DNA of 64,000 bases, taken from assembly GCA_947491025.1 (NCBI GenBank), contig CANLIC010000019.1:1-64000 (forward strand). The letters run 5' to 3'. The DNA comes from Myxococcales bacterium (GTDB lineage Bacteria; Myxococcota_A; UBA9042). A model generated the notes under the pieces. That model saw only the letters and a program-made list of their open reading frames with translations, ran no database searches and had not been told where the DNA came from. Made by a program: the position numbers and the translations under genes. Shown here piece by piece: positions 41,762-50,820 of this stretch. Positions within the stretch are counted from its first letter, which is position 1. Each line of letters begins with the position of its first letter.

Positions 41762-43100
41762 GGTTCCGGATCCTCCGGCTGCGCGCTGGGCGGTGACGGC
41801 GGTGGCCCAGGGGGGGCGACGGGGCCGAAGCTGACCCCGCGCCCCGTGCCGCGGGGCTTGGCGCGGCGGCGGCGGGCGCGGCAGCGTTGGGGCCAGGCGG
41901 GCTGGCGCCGCCGGCCGGCGTCTTCGCCTGCAGCCGCTTCTGCTCACGCTTGAGCATCTTCTCCATCCGATCCAGCTCCGAGCGGCTCTTCTCGACCCAG
42001 TCGCCGCCCACGCCCATTCGCTCGGCCAACTCGATGTTCTTGCGCAAGATGGTCACTGCGCGCCGCGCCAGGTTCTCGGTGTGGCGGAACAGCTCGTCGC
42101 GGTACGCTTCGACGTGCTCCTTGTCGAGGTCTGCCGGCACCTCTGCGGCGTAGATGTCGTCGATCAGGCGGCTGTAGAGACCTCCGATGTGGTAGCCAGC
42201 GGCCAGCGACCACTTGCGATGGTGCAGTCGAACCGCTCGAAAATACGCCGCTTGACCCTTGAGGAAGAGGTTGGCCTTGTCCTCGAGGTCTCGGGCCATA
42301 CGCTCCACCGGCAGCTTGAACCGGATGGTCTCGAACAGCTCGCGGTAGATCTCGCCGCGCTCGTAGTAACTGCGCACCACCCATTCGCTCTCTTCGACGA
42401 GCCGAATATGGCGGTTGTCCTCGTAGATGCGCTCGACCGCCTTGAGGGCCTTGTCGGCGCCATGCGGGTCGCCGGCCGCCTTGAGGGCGAACCCGCGCTT
42501 CGCGCTGGCTTCCAAGCGATCGAGCAGCCCCAGCGGACCGCCGATGAGGCGCTGGACCTCGGGTTCGTCGAGCGCGGCGCCGTAGACCGCCGCCGCCTGG
42601 GCGTGCTTGCCAGCGATCACCAGCGCTTCGGCCAGCAAGAAGACCGCGTCGCGCGCATCGCGGCTGCCCTGACCGTGCCGCACCGCGTCGCGAAAACGCG
42701 CCGCGGAGTCGAGGGGGCGGCCAAGGCGCAAGTAGGCAAGACCACAATTGAACGCGGCGATCCCGGAGCCCTCCGCCATGGGGAACTCGCGCGCCAACAG
42801 CTCAAAGCCGGCCACCGCGTCGGCCCAGCGGCCCGCGTCGTAGTGGGCCATCGCCTCGTCGTAGAGCAGCTTGAAGTCGCGGACGAAGCTGCGGCGCCCG
42901 CTCGGCGTGTCTTGAGCCTTGATCTCGACCGGCGGCAGCTCGACCGTCTGACCCGGACCCGCACCGCAGCCGAGGGTGGCGAGCAACAGGCTCAGCGGTG
43001 CAAGCCGACGCAGACGGCAGGCAGTCAGCGAACGGCCTGGCCACGGCATGCCGAAGGCGACCGCCCCCTCGTTCGCCTGGTCACGCCGCAAGGTGCCCAT
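41754..43100 (-). CDS. TPR-repeat lipoprotein, GltE-like
   Basis: This 448-residue protein has a signal sequence and lipobox (LGCG, Cys45), several TPR-type helix pairs (about 75-250), a longer helical domain (about 250-390) and an Ala/Pro/Arg-rich tail. The late segment from about residue 330 (YRDELFRHTENLARRAV, then a WVEKS helix) resembles the myxobacterial TPR lipoprotein GltE of the gliding machinery; I recall this similarity and did not compute it. GAGGAG lies 10 bases before the ATG at 43100, which decides that start over the ATG at 43049. It overlaps the downstream ureohydrolase-like gene. Confidence 0.75.
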   Translation of the reverse strand: MGTLRRDQANEGAVAFGMPWPGRSLTACRLRRLAPLSLLLATLGCGAGPGQTVELPPVEIKAQDTPSGRRSFVRDFKLLYDEAMAHYDAGRWADAVAGFELLAREFPMAEGSGIAAFNCGLAYLRLGRPLDSAARFRDAVRHGQGSRDARDAVFLLAEALVIAGKHAQAAAVYGAALDEPEVQRLIGGPLGLLDRLEASAKRGFALKAAGDPHGADKALKAVERIYEDNRHIRLVEESEWVVRSYYERGEIYRELFETIRFKLPVERMARDLEDKANLFLKGQAAYFRAVRLHHRKWSLAAGYHIGGLYSRLIDDIYAAEVPADLDKEHVEAYRDELFRHTENLARRAVTILRKNIELAERMGVGGDWVEKSRSELDRMEKMLKREQKRLQAKTPAGGASPPGPNAAAPAAAAPSPAARGAGSASAPSPPLGHRRHRPARSRRIRNHE

Positions 43101-43195
43101 CGGACGCCAGCTCCTCGGCCCGGCTCGCGGGCCAGCGAAGGACGCAGCCCCACCTTCTCGCCGCCCGCAGCGACCGTGTGCGGCGCGATGGTGGC

Positions 43196-44530
43196 TCAGA
43201 CGCGCAGCAGGCCAGCGACGGTCTCCGCCGCTTGCGACAAGGATACGACCTGCTGCCCGCCGCTGGCGAGGTCCTTGATGGCGACCTCCCCGCGCGCCCG
43301 CTCGTTGCCGCCGACCAGCAGGGCGACGCGGCAGCCGCGCTTGTCTCCGCTCTCAAGCTGTTTGCCTATTTTGCCGCCGCGCGTTGAGAGCTCTGCGCTG
43401 ACACCGGCGCGACGCAGGTCCGTGGCCAGCGCCATCGCCGCCACCGCGTCAGCCTCATCGATCGCCACGACGAAGGCGTCGGCGCCAAAGCGGCCATCAC
43501 CGCAGAGCCCGAGCTCGCGCAGCGCCGCCTGCAGCCGATCGAGCCCGAGGCTGATGCCCACCGCTGGCACCTGCGTCTTGCCAAAGCTGCCGATCAAATC
43601 GTCGTAGCGACCGCCGCTCATCACGGCGCCGATGGCCGCCACCTTCGGATCGGTGAGCCGCGTCTCGTAGATGATGCCGGTGTAGTAGTCGAGGCCGCGC
43701 GCGATGGAGGCGTCAAAGAAGAGCCGGTCGCCGTGGCCGGCCGCAGCGACGAGCTCGAAGACCGCGCGCAGGCGCCCGACCGATGCCGCCCGCACCTCCG
43801 CGTCGACCCCAGCGCGAACCAGCACCGCTTCGAGCGAGGCGAGGTCGCTTGCTTCGGCGAAGACCGACAGCACCTCGCGGGCGGTCGCCGGGCTGCACGC
43901 CAACGTGCGCTCCAGCTCAGCGACGACGCCGTCGGGGCCGATCTTGTCGAGCTTGTCGATGGCGCGTATCGCCACCGGTGCCGCCGCGGGGTCGACTCCG
44001 GCCGCCGCGATGAGGGCGGTCAGCACCCCGCGGTGGTTGACGTGGATCCGCGCGCCGTCGACCTGCAGCGCCTGTAGCACTTCGAGGCCGACGACCAGGA
44101 CCTCTGCGTCGGCGAGCGCTGAGTTGTGGCCGCAGAGGTCGGCGTCGCACTGCACGAACTCGCGAAACCGACCGCGCTGCGGCTTGTCGGCGCGCCAGAC
44201 AGGACCGATGTGGTAGCGGCGAAAGGGGCTGGGCAGCAGCGCCTGATGCTGGGCGACGAAGCGGGCCAGCGGCACCGTCAGGTCGTAGCGCATGGCCACC
44301 TTGCGGCCGCCGTTGTCCTCGAACTGATAGAGCAGCTTGTCGCCCTCTTCGCCGTACTTCCCGGTCAAGATCTCGGCGTATTCGAGCGCCGGGGTGTCGA
44401 TCGGCGCAAAGCCGTGCCGTCGAAAGACCGCCTCGATCGCTTGCAGCATGGCCCGCCGCGGCCCCATCTCGGGCGGGAGCTGATCGCGAAAGCCCTTCAG
44501 GGTGCGTACGTCCAGCATCGGTCCCGCCAT
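43196..44530 (-). CDS. hisS: Histidyl-tRNA synthetase
   Basis: This 444-residue class II synthetase has motif 1 (start KGFRDQLPPE, then TPALEYAEIL), motif 2 (FRRYHIGPVWRADKPQRGRFREFVQCDAD), the HisA box (ARGLDYYTG) and motif 3 (AVGISLGLDRL). The C-terminal anticodon-binding domain is complete. AGGAGG lies 8 bases before the ATG. It sits inside the minus-strand block between the ABC exporter and the TPR lipoprotein. Confidence 0.98.
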   Translation of the reverse strand: MAGPMLDVRTLKGFRDQLPPEMGPRRAMLQAIEAVFRRHGFAPIDTPALEYAEILTGKYGEEGDKLLYQFEDNGGRKVAMRYDLTVPLARFVAQHQALLPSPFRRYHIGPVWRADKPQRGRFREFVQCDADLCGHNSALADAEVLVVGLEVLQALQVDGARIHVNHRGVLTALIAAAGVDPAAAPVAIRAIDKLDKIGPDGVVAELERTLACSPATAREVLSVFAEASDLASLEAVLVRAGVDAEVRAASVGRLRAVFELVAAAGHGDRLFFDASIARGLDYYTGIIYETRLTDPKVAAIGAVMSGGRYDDLIGSFGKTQVPAVGISLGLDRLQAALRELGLCGDGRFGADAFVVAIDEADAVAAMALATDLRRAGVSAELSTRGGKIGKQLESGDKRGCRVALLVGGNERARGEVAIKDLASGGQQVVSLSQAAETVAGLLRV

Positions 44531-44584
44531 CGACTTGCCTCCTACCCATTGCCACGCGGCCCGCGACCGGCCGCCGAGGTGCGG

Positions 44585-44613
44585 ATGGAAGCCGAGGGCT
44601 GTCGCAGCGTCAA
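44585..44613 (-). promoter_or_regulatory. Possible hisS promoter
   Basis: On the minus strand TTGACG (44613-44608), 17 bases, then TTCCAT (44590-44585). The -10 match is weak. Confidence 0.3.
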
Positions 44614-44632
44614 CCGCGCCGGCTGCGCCCGC

Positions 44633-46528
44633 CTACAGGGCAGGGATGCCGGCCAGCATCCGCGGCGATGCAGCGGCCGGCGTTTCCGCTCCGGCGCTAT
44701 CCAATACGGCCTCGGACGCGCCGCCCTCCGCCAAGGAAGTGCGCACCAGCTGGGCATAGACGCCATCGGCCGCCATCAACGCCTCGTGGTTGCCCTGCTC
44801 GGTGATGGCGCCGCGCTGCAAGACCACGATGCGGTGCGCGCGGCGAATGGTCGACAGGCGGTGGGCGATGATCAGCACCGTCCGGCCTTCGAACACCCTG
44901 TCCATCGCCGCCGCGACGTCGCGCTCGGTCAGCGGGTCGATGTTGGCGGTCGCCTCGTCGAGGATCGCAATCGGCGGGTTGCGCGCCAAGATCCGGGCGA
45001 TCGAGAGCAGTTGCCGTTCGCCAGCCGAGAGGTTGGCTCCGTGCTCGGCCAGCACGGCGTCGAGGCCGCCCATGCGTTCGATGCGGGGCCGCAGCCGCGC
45101 CTCCTCCAGGGCACGCCAGATGCAGGCATCGTCCAGCTCATCGCGACCGAGGCGCACGTTTTCGCGGACGCTGCCCGAGAAGACCACCACGTCCTGCGAC
45201 ACGACGCCGATGGCTTGCCGCAGCGCGGGTCCGCTCCAGCGATCGAGCGGGATGCCGTCGACCGCGACGCTGCCTGGCGGGGCGTCGTAGAGGCGACACA
45301 GCAGCTTGGCGATCGTGGACTTGCCCGATCCCGTTGGCCCGACCAGGGCCACCACCTCACCGGGCGCCACCTCCAGCGTCAGCCCATCGAGGACCGGCGG
45401 ATCGCCCGGCCGGTAGCCGAAGCGCAGGTCGCTGAGCGTCAGGGTGCCGCGCACGGGCGTCGGGGTCTCTTCGCCTTCGCGCACCCGCTCCTTCACGTCG
45501 AGGAGCTCGAAGATGCGCTCGAGCGACGCCATCGCGCGCTCGATGGTCGCGACCTTGCCCGAGAGCTCCCGAACCGGCACGAAGAGCCGCTGCAAGTACT
45601 GGATGAACGCGAAGAGCAAGCCGAGGCTCACGGCGTCGCGGGCACCGCCGCCGGCGGCGTAGTAGATGAGCGCCGCGACGGCCAGGCCGGCGACGCCGTC
45701 CATCACGGCGTACAGCGAGGCGTCGTACCAGTTGGCCCGGTGGTACGCGCGCAGGTAGCGATGGTTCAAGTCCTTGTACTCGCGAAGAGTCTCGGCCTCG
45801 CGGCCATGCTGCTGGACGATGGCCCGCCCGGCGATCGCCTCGGACAGAAAGCCCGCGGCTGCCGCGTTGGCGACACGGATCTCCGACGACCAGTGGCGCA
45901 AGCCCGCGCGAAAGACGTTGACGACCACGACGACGATAGGCGCCACCAGAAGCGACACCGCGGTCAACTGCCAGTCCAGCCAACACATCGCCGCCAAGAT
46001 CGCGATGATGTCGAAGACGTCGCCGACGATGCCGACCATGCCGAACGCCAGCACCTCGCCCAGCGCCTCGACGTCATTGGTCGAGCGCGAGAGCAGGCTA
46101 CCGGTCGAGCGCTTGTCGAAGAACGCCATCCCTTGCGTCAGCGTCGACTCGTAGATCCCGCGCCGCAGCCGCTCAAGCGCGCGGTAGCCGACCAGCTGCA
46201 GGGCGTAGAGCTGCCCTCCACGCAACAGGTATTCGCCGATGACGCCGCCCAAGAAGAGCAAGCAGATCGCAGTCAGCGACCAGCCGGCGAGCCCTTCGGT
46301 CGTCGGCGGCGCGCCGCGTAGCTGGCCGGCGATCGGGCCGTCGATGGCCACCTTCAGCAAGTAGGGCTGCAGCAGGCCAGCCAGACTCATCAGCGGCACA
46401 GCGAACAGCCCGCCAACAAGCCAGCGCAGATCCGCGCGTGCGTAGGGCCAGAGACGCCGCATCAGCGCGCGGCTAGCGACCTTGGGCGTGGGCGGTGCTG
46501 GCTTGGCTGCGTCGCTCAGAAAGGCCAC
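44633..46528 (-). CDS. ABC exporter, fused membrane and ATPase domains (MsbA/MdlB type)
   Basis: This half-transporter of about 632 residues has six membrane helices (about 35-330) and a C-terminal ATPase with Walker A GPTGSGKST, signature LSAGERQLLSIAR, Walker B PIAILDEATANID and the H-loop IAHRLST. It would dimerise and export a lipid or peptide; the substrate is unknown. The GTG at 46528 is preferred. It overlaps the upstream gene by 13 bp and has AGGAAG upstream, while a longer frame to 46594 would run deep into that neighbour. An ATG at 46462 is a shorter alternative. Confidence 0.92.
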   Translation of the reverse strand: MAFLSDAAKPAPPTPKVASRALMRRLWPYARADLRWLVGGLFAVPLMSLAGLLQPYLLKVAIDGPIAGQLRGAPPTTEGLAGWSLTAICLLFLGGVIGEYLLRGGQLYALQLVGYRALERLRRGIYESTLTQGMAFFDKRSTGSLLSRSTNDVEALGEVLAFGMVGIVGDVFDIIAILAAMCWLDWQLTAVSLLVAPIVVVVVNVFRAGLRHWSSEIRVANAAAAGFLSEAIAGRAIVQQHGREAETLREYKDLNHRYLRAYHRANWYDASLYAVMDGVAGLAVAALIYYAAGGGARDAVSLGLLFAFIQYLQRLFVPVRELSGKVATIERAMASLERIFELLDVKERVREGEETPTPVRGTLTLSDLRFGYRPGDPPVLDGLTLEVAPGEVVALVGPTGSGKSTIAKLLCRLYDAPPGSVAVDGIPLDRWSGPALRQAIGVVSQDVVVFSGSVRENVRLGRDELDDACIWRALEEARLRPRIERMGGLDAVLAEHGANLSAGERQLLSIARILARNPPIAILDEATANIDPLTERDVAAAMDRVFEGRTVLIIAHRLSTIRRAHRIVVLQRGAITEQGNHEALMAADGVYAQLVRTSLAEGGASEAVLDSAGAETPAAASPRMLAGIPAL

Positions 46529-47232
46529 CAGCCCTTGTCTTCCTTCTTCTCTTCTTTCGGCTTGTCTTCTTTGGGCTTGTCCTGCTCGATCCACTGGATC
46601 TTGCGTTTATCCGGCGTCACGAGGTGGAAGTAGTCCTTCTCGTGGAGGAAGTCGCCGACGAGCTTCTGGTTCACCACCAGGACCATGGTCTTGCGATCGC
46701 TGCTCCAGACGATGGTGCGCAGCCGCGCCTGCGCTTTGACCTTGGTCTCAGGGTCCACCTTGAGAGGGACCGCCATGACCTTGCCGAGCCGCTTGTAGTC
46801 CGTCGCAGCGATGACCAGGTTGTCGGCCTTCTCGACCGCGAAGAAGGCGATCGTCTCGTCGACGTTCTTCATCGACTCCTGGGCTTCATCCACGATCTTA
46901 AGGCGCTTTTTCGCGGCCTTGATGGTCTCGACCTCTTCGCCGCGGCTGTACTCGATGAGTTTGCTCTTCGCGGCCGGCAACCCGGTCTCGACGTCGTAGA
47001 CGCGCAGCGAGAGGCCGGTGTTGATGTCGTTCATCTTGACCAACATCTGCTTCTGATCCTTCGTAAATCCGAGGATCCACTTGTCGGTCTTGCTCTCTTG
47101 GGCCGCGGCCAATGCCGGCAGCAGCAGCGCTGCGCCGAGGCATAGGACGGCATACACGGATTGGGCGCCGCGGGGTCGTGGGTTGGAGCCGCGCCACGGC
47201 GCGCTCGCGAGCAGGCATTGGGTTCGGTTCAC
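46516..47232 (-). CDS. Small exported protein of unknown function
   Basis: This 238-residue protein has a signal peptide with hydrophobic core VYAVLCLGAALLLPALAAA and probable cleavage near residue 44. The mature part has a mixed alpha/beta pattern (WILGFTKDQKQMLVKMND, repeated FLHEKDYFHLV-type strands) and ends in a charged Lys/Glu/Pro tail with WWPF at the terminus. I do not recognise the family. The start is a GTG at 47232 with AAGGAG 5 bases upstream; no ATG fits. It lies between the GltJ-like gene and the ABC exporter, overlapping the latter. Confidence 0.7.
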   Translation of the reverse strand: MNRTQCLLASAPWRGSNPRPRGAQSVYAVLCLGAALLLPALAAAQESKTDKWILGFTKDQKQMLVKMNDINTGLSLRVYDVETGLPAAKSKLIEYSRGEEVETIKAAKKRLKIVDEAQESMKNVDETIAFFAVEKADNLVIAATDYKRLGKVMAVPLKVDPETKVKAQARLRTIVWSSDRKTMVLVVNQKLVGDFLHEKDYFHLVTPDKRKIQWIEQDKPKEDKPKEEKKEDKGWWPF

Positions 47233-47332
47233 GTGCGCTCCTTCGGGCCCTCGTCCCCCTGCAAGACGCAGGCGCGGCGGCGGCGATTCGCGGCGCTGCC
47301 TCCGAACGCCGGGGACGGCCGCCCGTGGACCG

Positions 47333-49150
47333 TCAGTGGACCTCGCAGCGGAAGGTCGAGGTCTCGGTCTGGAGTCCGTAGTTGGTGCTCTTGAACACGC
47401 CCGACGCGCAGGACGAGAGGTCGCCCTCGCGGCTGCCTCCAACCAACGCGTTCACGTCGGAGACGCGGCCGTTGAGGCCGATCGTCACCTCGGCCGTAAA
47501 GCCTTGGGCGCCAAACTTCTCCCCGCAGCCGCGTAGCGTCGGCATCTTGGCTGCGCACAGGCCGCGCAGCGTGTCCTTGGAGACTTTGCTGGCTGCGGCG
47601 CCAAAGCCAGCGACCGGCTTCTCGCCGCCGAGCTGGGCGGCCATGACTTTCTTGTAGGCCTCTTCCTGCGCCCGAATTTCTTCGGCCGAGAGCGCCTTGG
47701 GCATCCCTCCGCCGCCTGCGACGGCCGCCGGTCTGGGCCGCGCCGCCGCCACGGCGCTACCGCTAGCCGTACGCGCCGCCTTGATCTTGGTGCGGAGCTG
47801 GTTGGCGAGCGCTGAGGTGGTGCGGGTGCCGGCCGGGGCGCCGTCGACCTTTGTGCCCGTCTTCGCCGCTTCTTCCTCGGCTTCACGGCTCAGGTTGATC
47901 GTGACGCTGTTGTTGTAGGGCAGGCTGAACACGGCCAAGATCGTCTTGCTGTCCCGGATCAATGCCTGTCGCTTCTCGCCCTGGATGTAGAGGATGGCGC
48001 CAAAGGCGATGACGCCGACCAGCAGCATGCTCAAGACTACCGTGATCGCGACCTTCTGGCGCTTGCTGCGCTTGTCGAGGCGGAACATCACCGAGAACTC
48101 TTGCAGCAGGTTCTGGTACTCCTCCTTCGTCGGCTTGTGCTTGTTCGGATCGGGCAGATCCAGCTCAATTTCACCGAGGCTGTCGCCGCTGGAGAAGAAC
48201 GACGCCGCCTGGGCGCCGTGCTGTGGCTCGGCGGCGCCAGCCCGGGCGCCGGCGGCGGGCAGCGGCGCCCCACCGCGCCCAGCCTGGCCCGCGGCGCCGG
48301 TCGCCACCTGTGGACCGGTGGCGCGAGCGGGCGCTGCTGCTGCGGGCCTTGCGGCGGCCGCAGGTTGGGCGGCGGCGGTCTGGGCGGCGGCGCTGGCTTG
48401 CGCAGCCTGTCCGGTGGGCCGAGACGCGGCAGCTTGCAGCGACGGCTGGGCGCGCGGCAGCTGGGCACTCATCGTCTCGACCTTGCCGGGCTTGAGCGTG
48501 CTCGCCTTGTAGAAGTCCGAGGGCGACTCCTGTGCCACTTCCGGCACTTGCACGATGTCGGCCATGACCGTCGGGGCGTTACCAGACAGGTCGAGGCCCG
48601 CCGGGTCCACCGCCGGCTTGCTCAGCGCGGCCCGCACGTGACCGCGCAGTTCGGCGATCTCCCCGATTTTGGCCCAGTTGGCCATGCCCTTGCGCCACGC
48701 GAGGGCGTCGAGGCTGATGTCTCCGCGATCGATGAGCGCCTGGACCTGGCTGATGGACATCGGGCCTTGGGCCGACTTGCCGACGGCCACGTGCCAGATC
48801 GGGGCCGCCAGTGACGCGTCGCCCGTCTTGCGCACGGTCTGGGCTGGCTGGGCTGAAGGGCGCATCGGCTGTGATGCCGGCTGGACCGCCGACGCCGCCA
48901 GCGCCTGGCTCGACGGCTGCGAGCTCGCCTGTGCCACCGCCGCCGCAGCGCCAGGACGAGCGCCACTGGCCGGGTCGGGCAGGAAAGCGGCGCTGCTCGC
49001 CAGTTTGGCTTCGAGGTCGCCGCCGTCGTTGCGCTGGACGCGGACGATCGCCTGACAGTTCGGGCACTTGATCTTGGCCCCACCGGAGGGACCCAAGTGC
49101 TCAGGCTGCATCTTGTAGGACTTCTGACAGGCGGGGCACGTAAAGCGCAT
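47333..49150 (-). CDS. GltJ/AgmX-like protein: zinc ribbon, GYF domain, TM helix, C-terminal periplasmic domain
   Basis: This 605-residue protein begins with a CxxC...CxxC zinc ribbon (Cys 5, 8, 29, 32; MRFTCPACQKSY). It continues with a Gln/Ala/Pro-rich linker, a GYF-type domain at about 118-170 (WHVAVGKSAQGPMS, then WRKGMANWAKI), a second Ala-rich linker, one membrane helix at about 366-388 and a C-terminal domain at about 520-605 with paired Cys. This is the layout of GltJ/AgmX, the inner-membrane protein of the Myxococcus gliding machinery. Its cytoplasmic zinc and GYF domains bind regulators. AAGGAG lies 7 bases before the ATG at 49150. Confidence 0.8.
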   Translation of the reverse strand: MRFTCPACQKSYKMQPEHLGPSGGAKIKCPNCQAIVRVQRNDGGDLEAKLASSAAFLPDPASGARPGAAAAVAQASSQPSSQALAASAVQPASQPMRPSAQPAQTVRKTGDASLAAPIWHVAVGKSAQGPMSISQVQALIDRGDISLDALAWRKGMANWAKIGEIAELRGHVRAALSKPAVDPAGLDLSGNAPTVMADIVQVPEVAQESPSDFYKASTLKPGKVETMSAQLPRAQPSLQAAASRPTGQAAQASAAAQTAAAQPAAAARPAAAAPARATGPQVATGAAGQAGRGGAPLPAAGARAGAAEPQHGAQAASFFSSGDSLGEIELDLPDPNKHKPTKEEYQNLLQEFSVMFRLDKRSKRQKVAITVVLSMLLVGVIAFGAILYIQGEKRQALIRDSKTILAVFSLPYNNSVTINLSREAEEEAAKTGTKVDGAPAGTRTTSALANQLRTKIKAARTASGSAVAAARPRPAAVAGGGGMPKALSAEEIRAQEEAYKKVMAAQLGGEKPVAGFGAAASKVSKDTLRGLCAAKMPTLRGCGEKFGAQGFTAEVTIGLNGRVSDVNALVGGSREGDLSSCASGVFKSTNYGLQTETSTFRCEVH

Positions 49151-49207
49151 CGAGGGGCTCCTTCGGCAACGACGCGCGCCCGAGCGGGCGCCAAGGACTG
49201 AGACGCT

Positions 49208-49224
49208 ACCACAGCGTTTGTGGT
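49208..49224. repeat. Inverted repeat upstream of the GltJ-like gene
   Basis: The arms ACCACA and TGTGGT flank GCGTT, about 60 bases upstream of the start. It is operator-sized, but no regulator is known. Confidence 0.4.
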
Positions 49225-49407
49225 CTGCGAAGGCCGCACCTTGCGCGAGACCCTGTCCGGCGTTAGGCAGGTATTCCAACGAAATACAGGCAGGTACGCG
49301 CGTGTCCGCGCGCATTGCAGGCATGCAACGTTGACGCACCTCCCGGGACCCCTTGCCAGGCCGCGCCGCGTGGTATGGTCCGCCACGGTCGAGGAGAGGA
49401 CCTCGGC

Positions 49408-49436
49408 TTGCGGTATCTGGTCCTGCCTGCTAGGTT
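49408..49436 (+). promoter_or_regulatory. Predicted promoter of the beta-barrel/metzincin operon
   Basis: TTGCGG (49408-49413), 17 bases, then TAGGTT (49431-49436), preceded by TGC as an extended -10. The leader of about 120 bases contains two inverted repeats. Confidence 0.5.
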
Positions 49437-49450
49437 CCGCCGCTTCTTTG

Positions 49451-49470
49451 GCCGGGCGACCCCGCCCGGC
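49451..49470 (+). repeat. GC-rich hairpin in the operon leader
   Basis: The arms GCCGGGC and GCCCGGC enclose a 6-base loop just downstream of the predicted transcription start. There is no U-run. Confidence 0.4.
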
Positions 49471-49483
49471 GCCAGGCGATCGC

Positions 49484-49495
49484 AGACTCGAGTCT
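49484..49495. repeat. 12-bp perfect palindrome in the operon leader
   Basis: AGACTCGAGTCT lies about 70 bases upstream of the beta-barrel start. It could be an operator or a stem. Confidence 0.35.
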
Positions 49496-49565
49496 TCGAA
49501 ATCATGGGGAGAACTCGCCGCTCGGCGAGGCGGGTGCCGGCGACGGCGCCGCGGGAAGGGAGCTC

Positions 49566-50741
49566 ATGCAGGCGAGCGCAACCCAACGAGGGACCGAGCA
49601 AACGTCAGCCCATGGCGGCGTGGCGCGACGGATCATGGGCAAAGGCACCATGGCGCGCTTGATCGCAGGCTTGTCGGTCGGCTTGGTCGTCACCATGGGT
49701 GGCGTGGCGACGGCCCAGACCGTGACCAAGGCCCCGAATAAGTGGCCGATCAGCGGCTTGGTGTCTCTCAGCGGCTCGGCAGGCGTCGGCACCTTCGTGC
49801 CCGGCGAGCAGAACCGGCCCAGCGTCAGCTCGTCTCTGAATTTGCTGCTGAACTTCCAGCCGATGCCGGGCCTGACCCTGATGGCGAGCCAGACCATCAA
49901 CAAGACCTTCGTCGACTTCGCCGAGGACGGCTTCGCGCCGCGCCAACGCAACACCTCCATCGACGACCTGTTGCTGGTGGCGAGCTGGTCGCCGATGGTC
50001 AAGGACGATTCCCCGCGCAAGGAGCTCAGCGAGGCCGAGAAGAAGGCCCAGGCGGCGGCGGCGGCCACCAACCCGACGCTCGTCACCGCGGTTGGTGCCG
50101 GCAAGCCGCTGACCCTGCCGGGCGGTATCCGCGTCTCCTTCCTCGGCCTGGCGCAGCTGCCGACGGGCAAGTCCTCGCAGTTTCAGGGCCGCTACATCGC
50201 CCTGACCGGCGCCGCCAATTTCAGCCGTTCGTTTGGACCGGTGTCGGTCACCTACCAGCCGCGCTTCCAGAAGCAGTTCCACAAGTACGCCTCTGCCGTC
50301 ATCGAGAACGATGGCGGCGTGCCGATCGCCCTCGGCCGCGACGGCGGTGCGGAGTCGCTCTCGGACAACCTGGTCGCCACCAACCAGCAGAACGTGTCGT
50401 GGGCGGTGCGCAACGCTCTGATCTTGAACATCGCAGGGTCCGACAACCTGTCGTTCCAGGTCTTCTACTTCCTGCTCCACCAGTTCCGCTACTACGACGC
50501 GCCGCTCGACGAGCTGTCGAGCCAGTTCGCGCGGGGCGGCACGCGCATGGCCGATCTACAGTTCGGCTCCATCGCCGCCAACTACACGTTGCCTTCCAAC
50601 TGGTTCGCCAGCCTGTCGGTCGCCACTTTCTCCATGCCGTGGTCGGCAGACAACAAGACGCTCCGTTTCCCGTTCTTCGACTTCCGCTCGACGTCGGACA
50701 ACATCACGTCGCTCAGTCTCGGCCTGACGAGGGCCTTCTAG
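49566..50741 (+). CDS. Outer-membrane beta-barrel protein of unknown specificity
   Basis: This 391-residue protein has a hydrophobic signal core at about 30-48 with cleavage near ATA-QT (about 50). The rest has alternating amphipathic strands (for example PGLTLMASQTINKTFVDF and FGPVSVTYQPRFQKQF) and ends in Phe, as outer-membrane barrels do. A low-complexity Lys/Glu/Ala stretch (about 155-170) would be an extracellular or periplasmic loop. The ATG at 49566 has GGAAGGGAG directly upstream; internal ATGs at 49635 and 49650 would give a more standard signal peptide. It is followed after 79 bp by the first giant metzincin, which suggests a joint surface function. Confidence 0.8.
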   Translation: MQASATQRGTEQTSAHGGVARRIMGKGTMARLIAGLSVGLVVTMGGVATAQTVTKAPNKWPISGLVSLSGSAGVGTFVPGEQNRPSVSSSLNLLLNFQPMPGLTLMASQTINKTFVDFAEDGFAPRQRNTSIDDLLLVASWSPMVKDDSPRKELSEAEKKAQAAAAATNPTLVTAVGAGKPLTLPGGIRVSFLGLAQLPTGKSSQFQGRYIALTGAANFSRSFGPVSVTYQPRFQKQFHKYASAVIENDGGVPIALGRDGGAESLSDNLVATNQQNVSWAVRNALILNIAGSDNLSFQVFYFLLHQFRYYDAPLDELSSQFARGGTRMADLQFGSIAANYTLPSNWFASLSVATFSMPWSADNKTLRFPFFDFRSTSDNITSLSLGLTRAF

Positions 50742-50820
50742 ACCTCGCCAGCGCCGACCACGCGCGGCGCGCTGTGGCCCCAATCTCTTCGCAAGTGTCG
50801 GACATCCACAGGAGTCCTCG

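Larger units (their letters stand above)
49151..49565. other. Divergent intergenic region between the GltJ-like gene and the beta-barrel gene
   Basis: This 415-bp region has no supportable gene. It contains a 17-bp palindrome near the GltJ-like gene (49208-49224), a promoter for the plus-strand operon (49408-49436), a GC hairpin (49451-49470) and a 12-bp palindrome (49484-49495). Confidence 0.6.
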
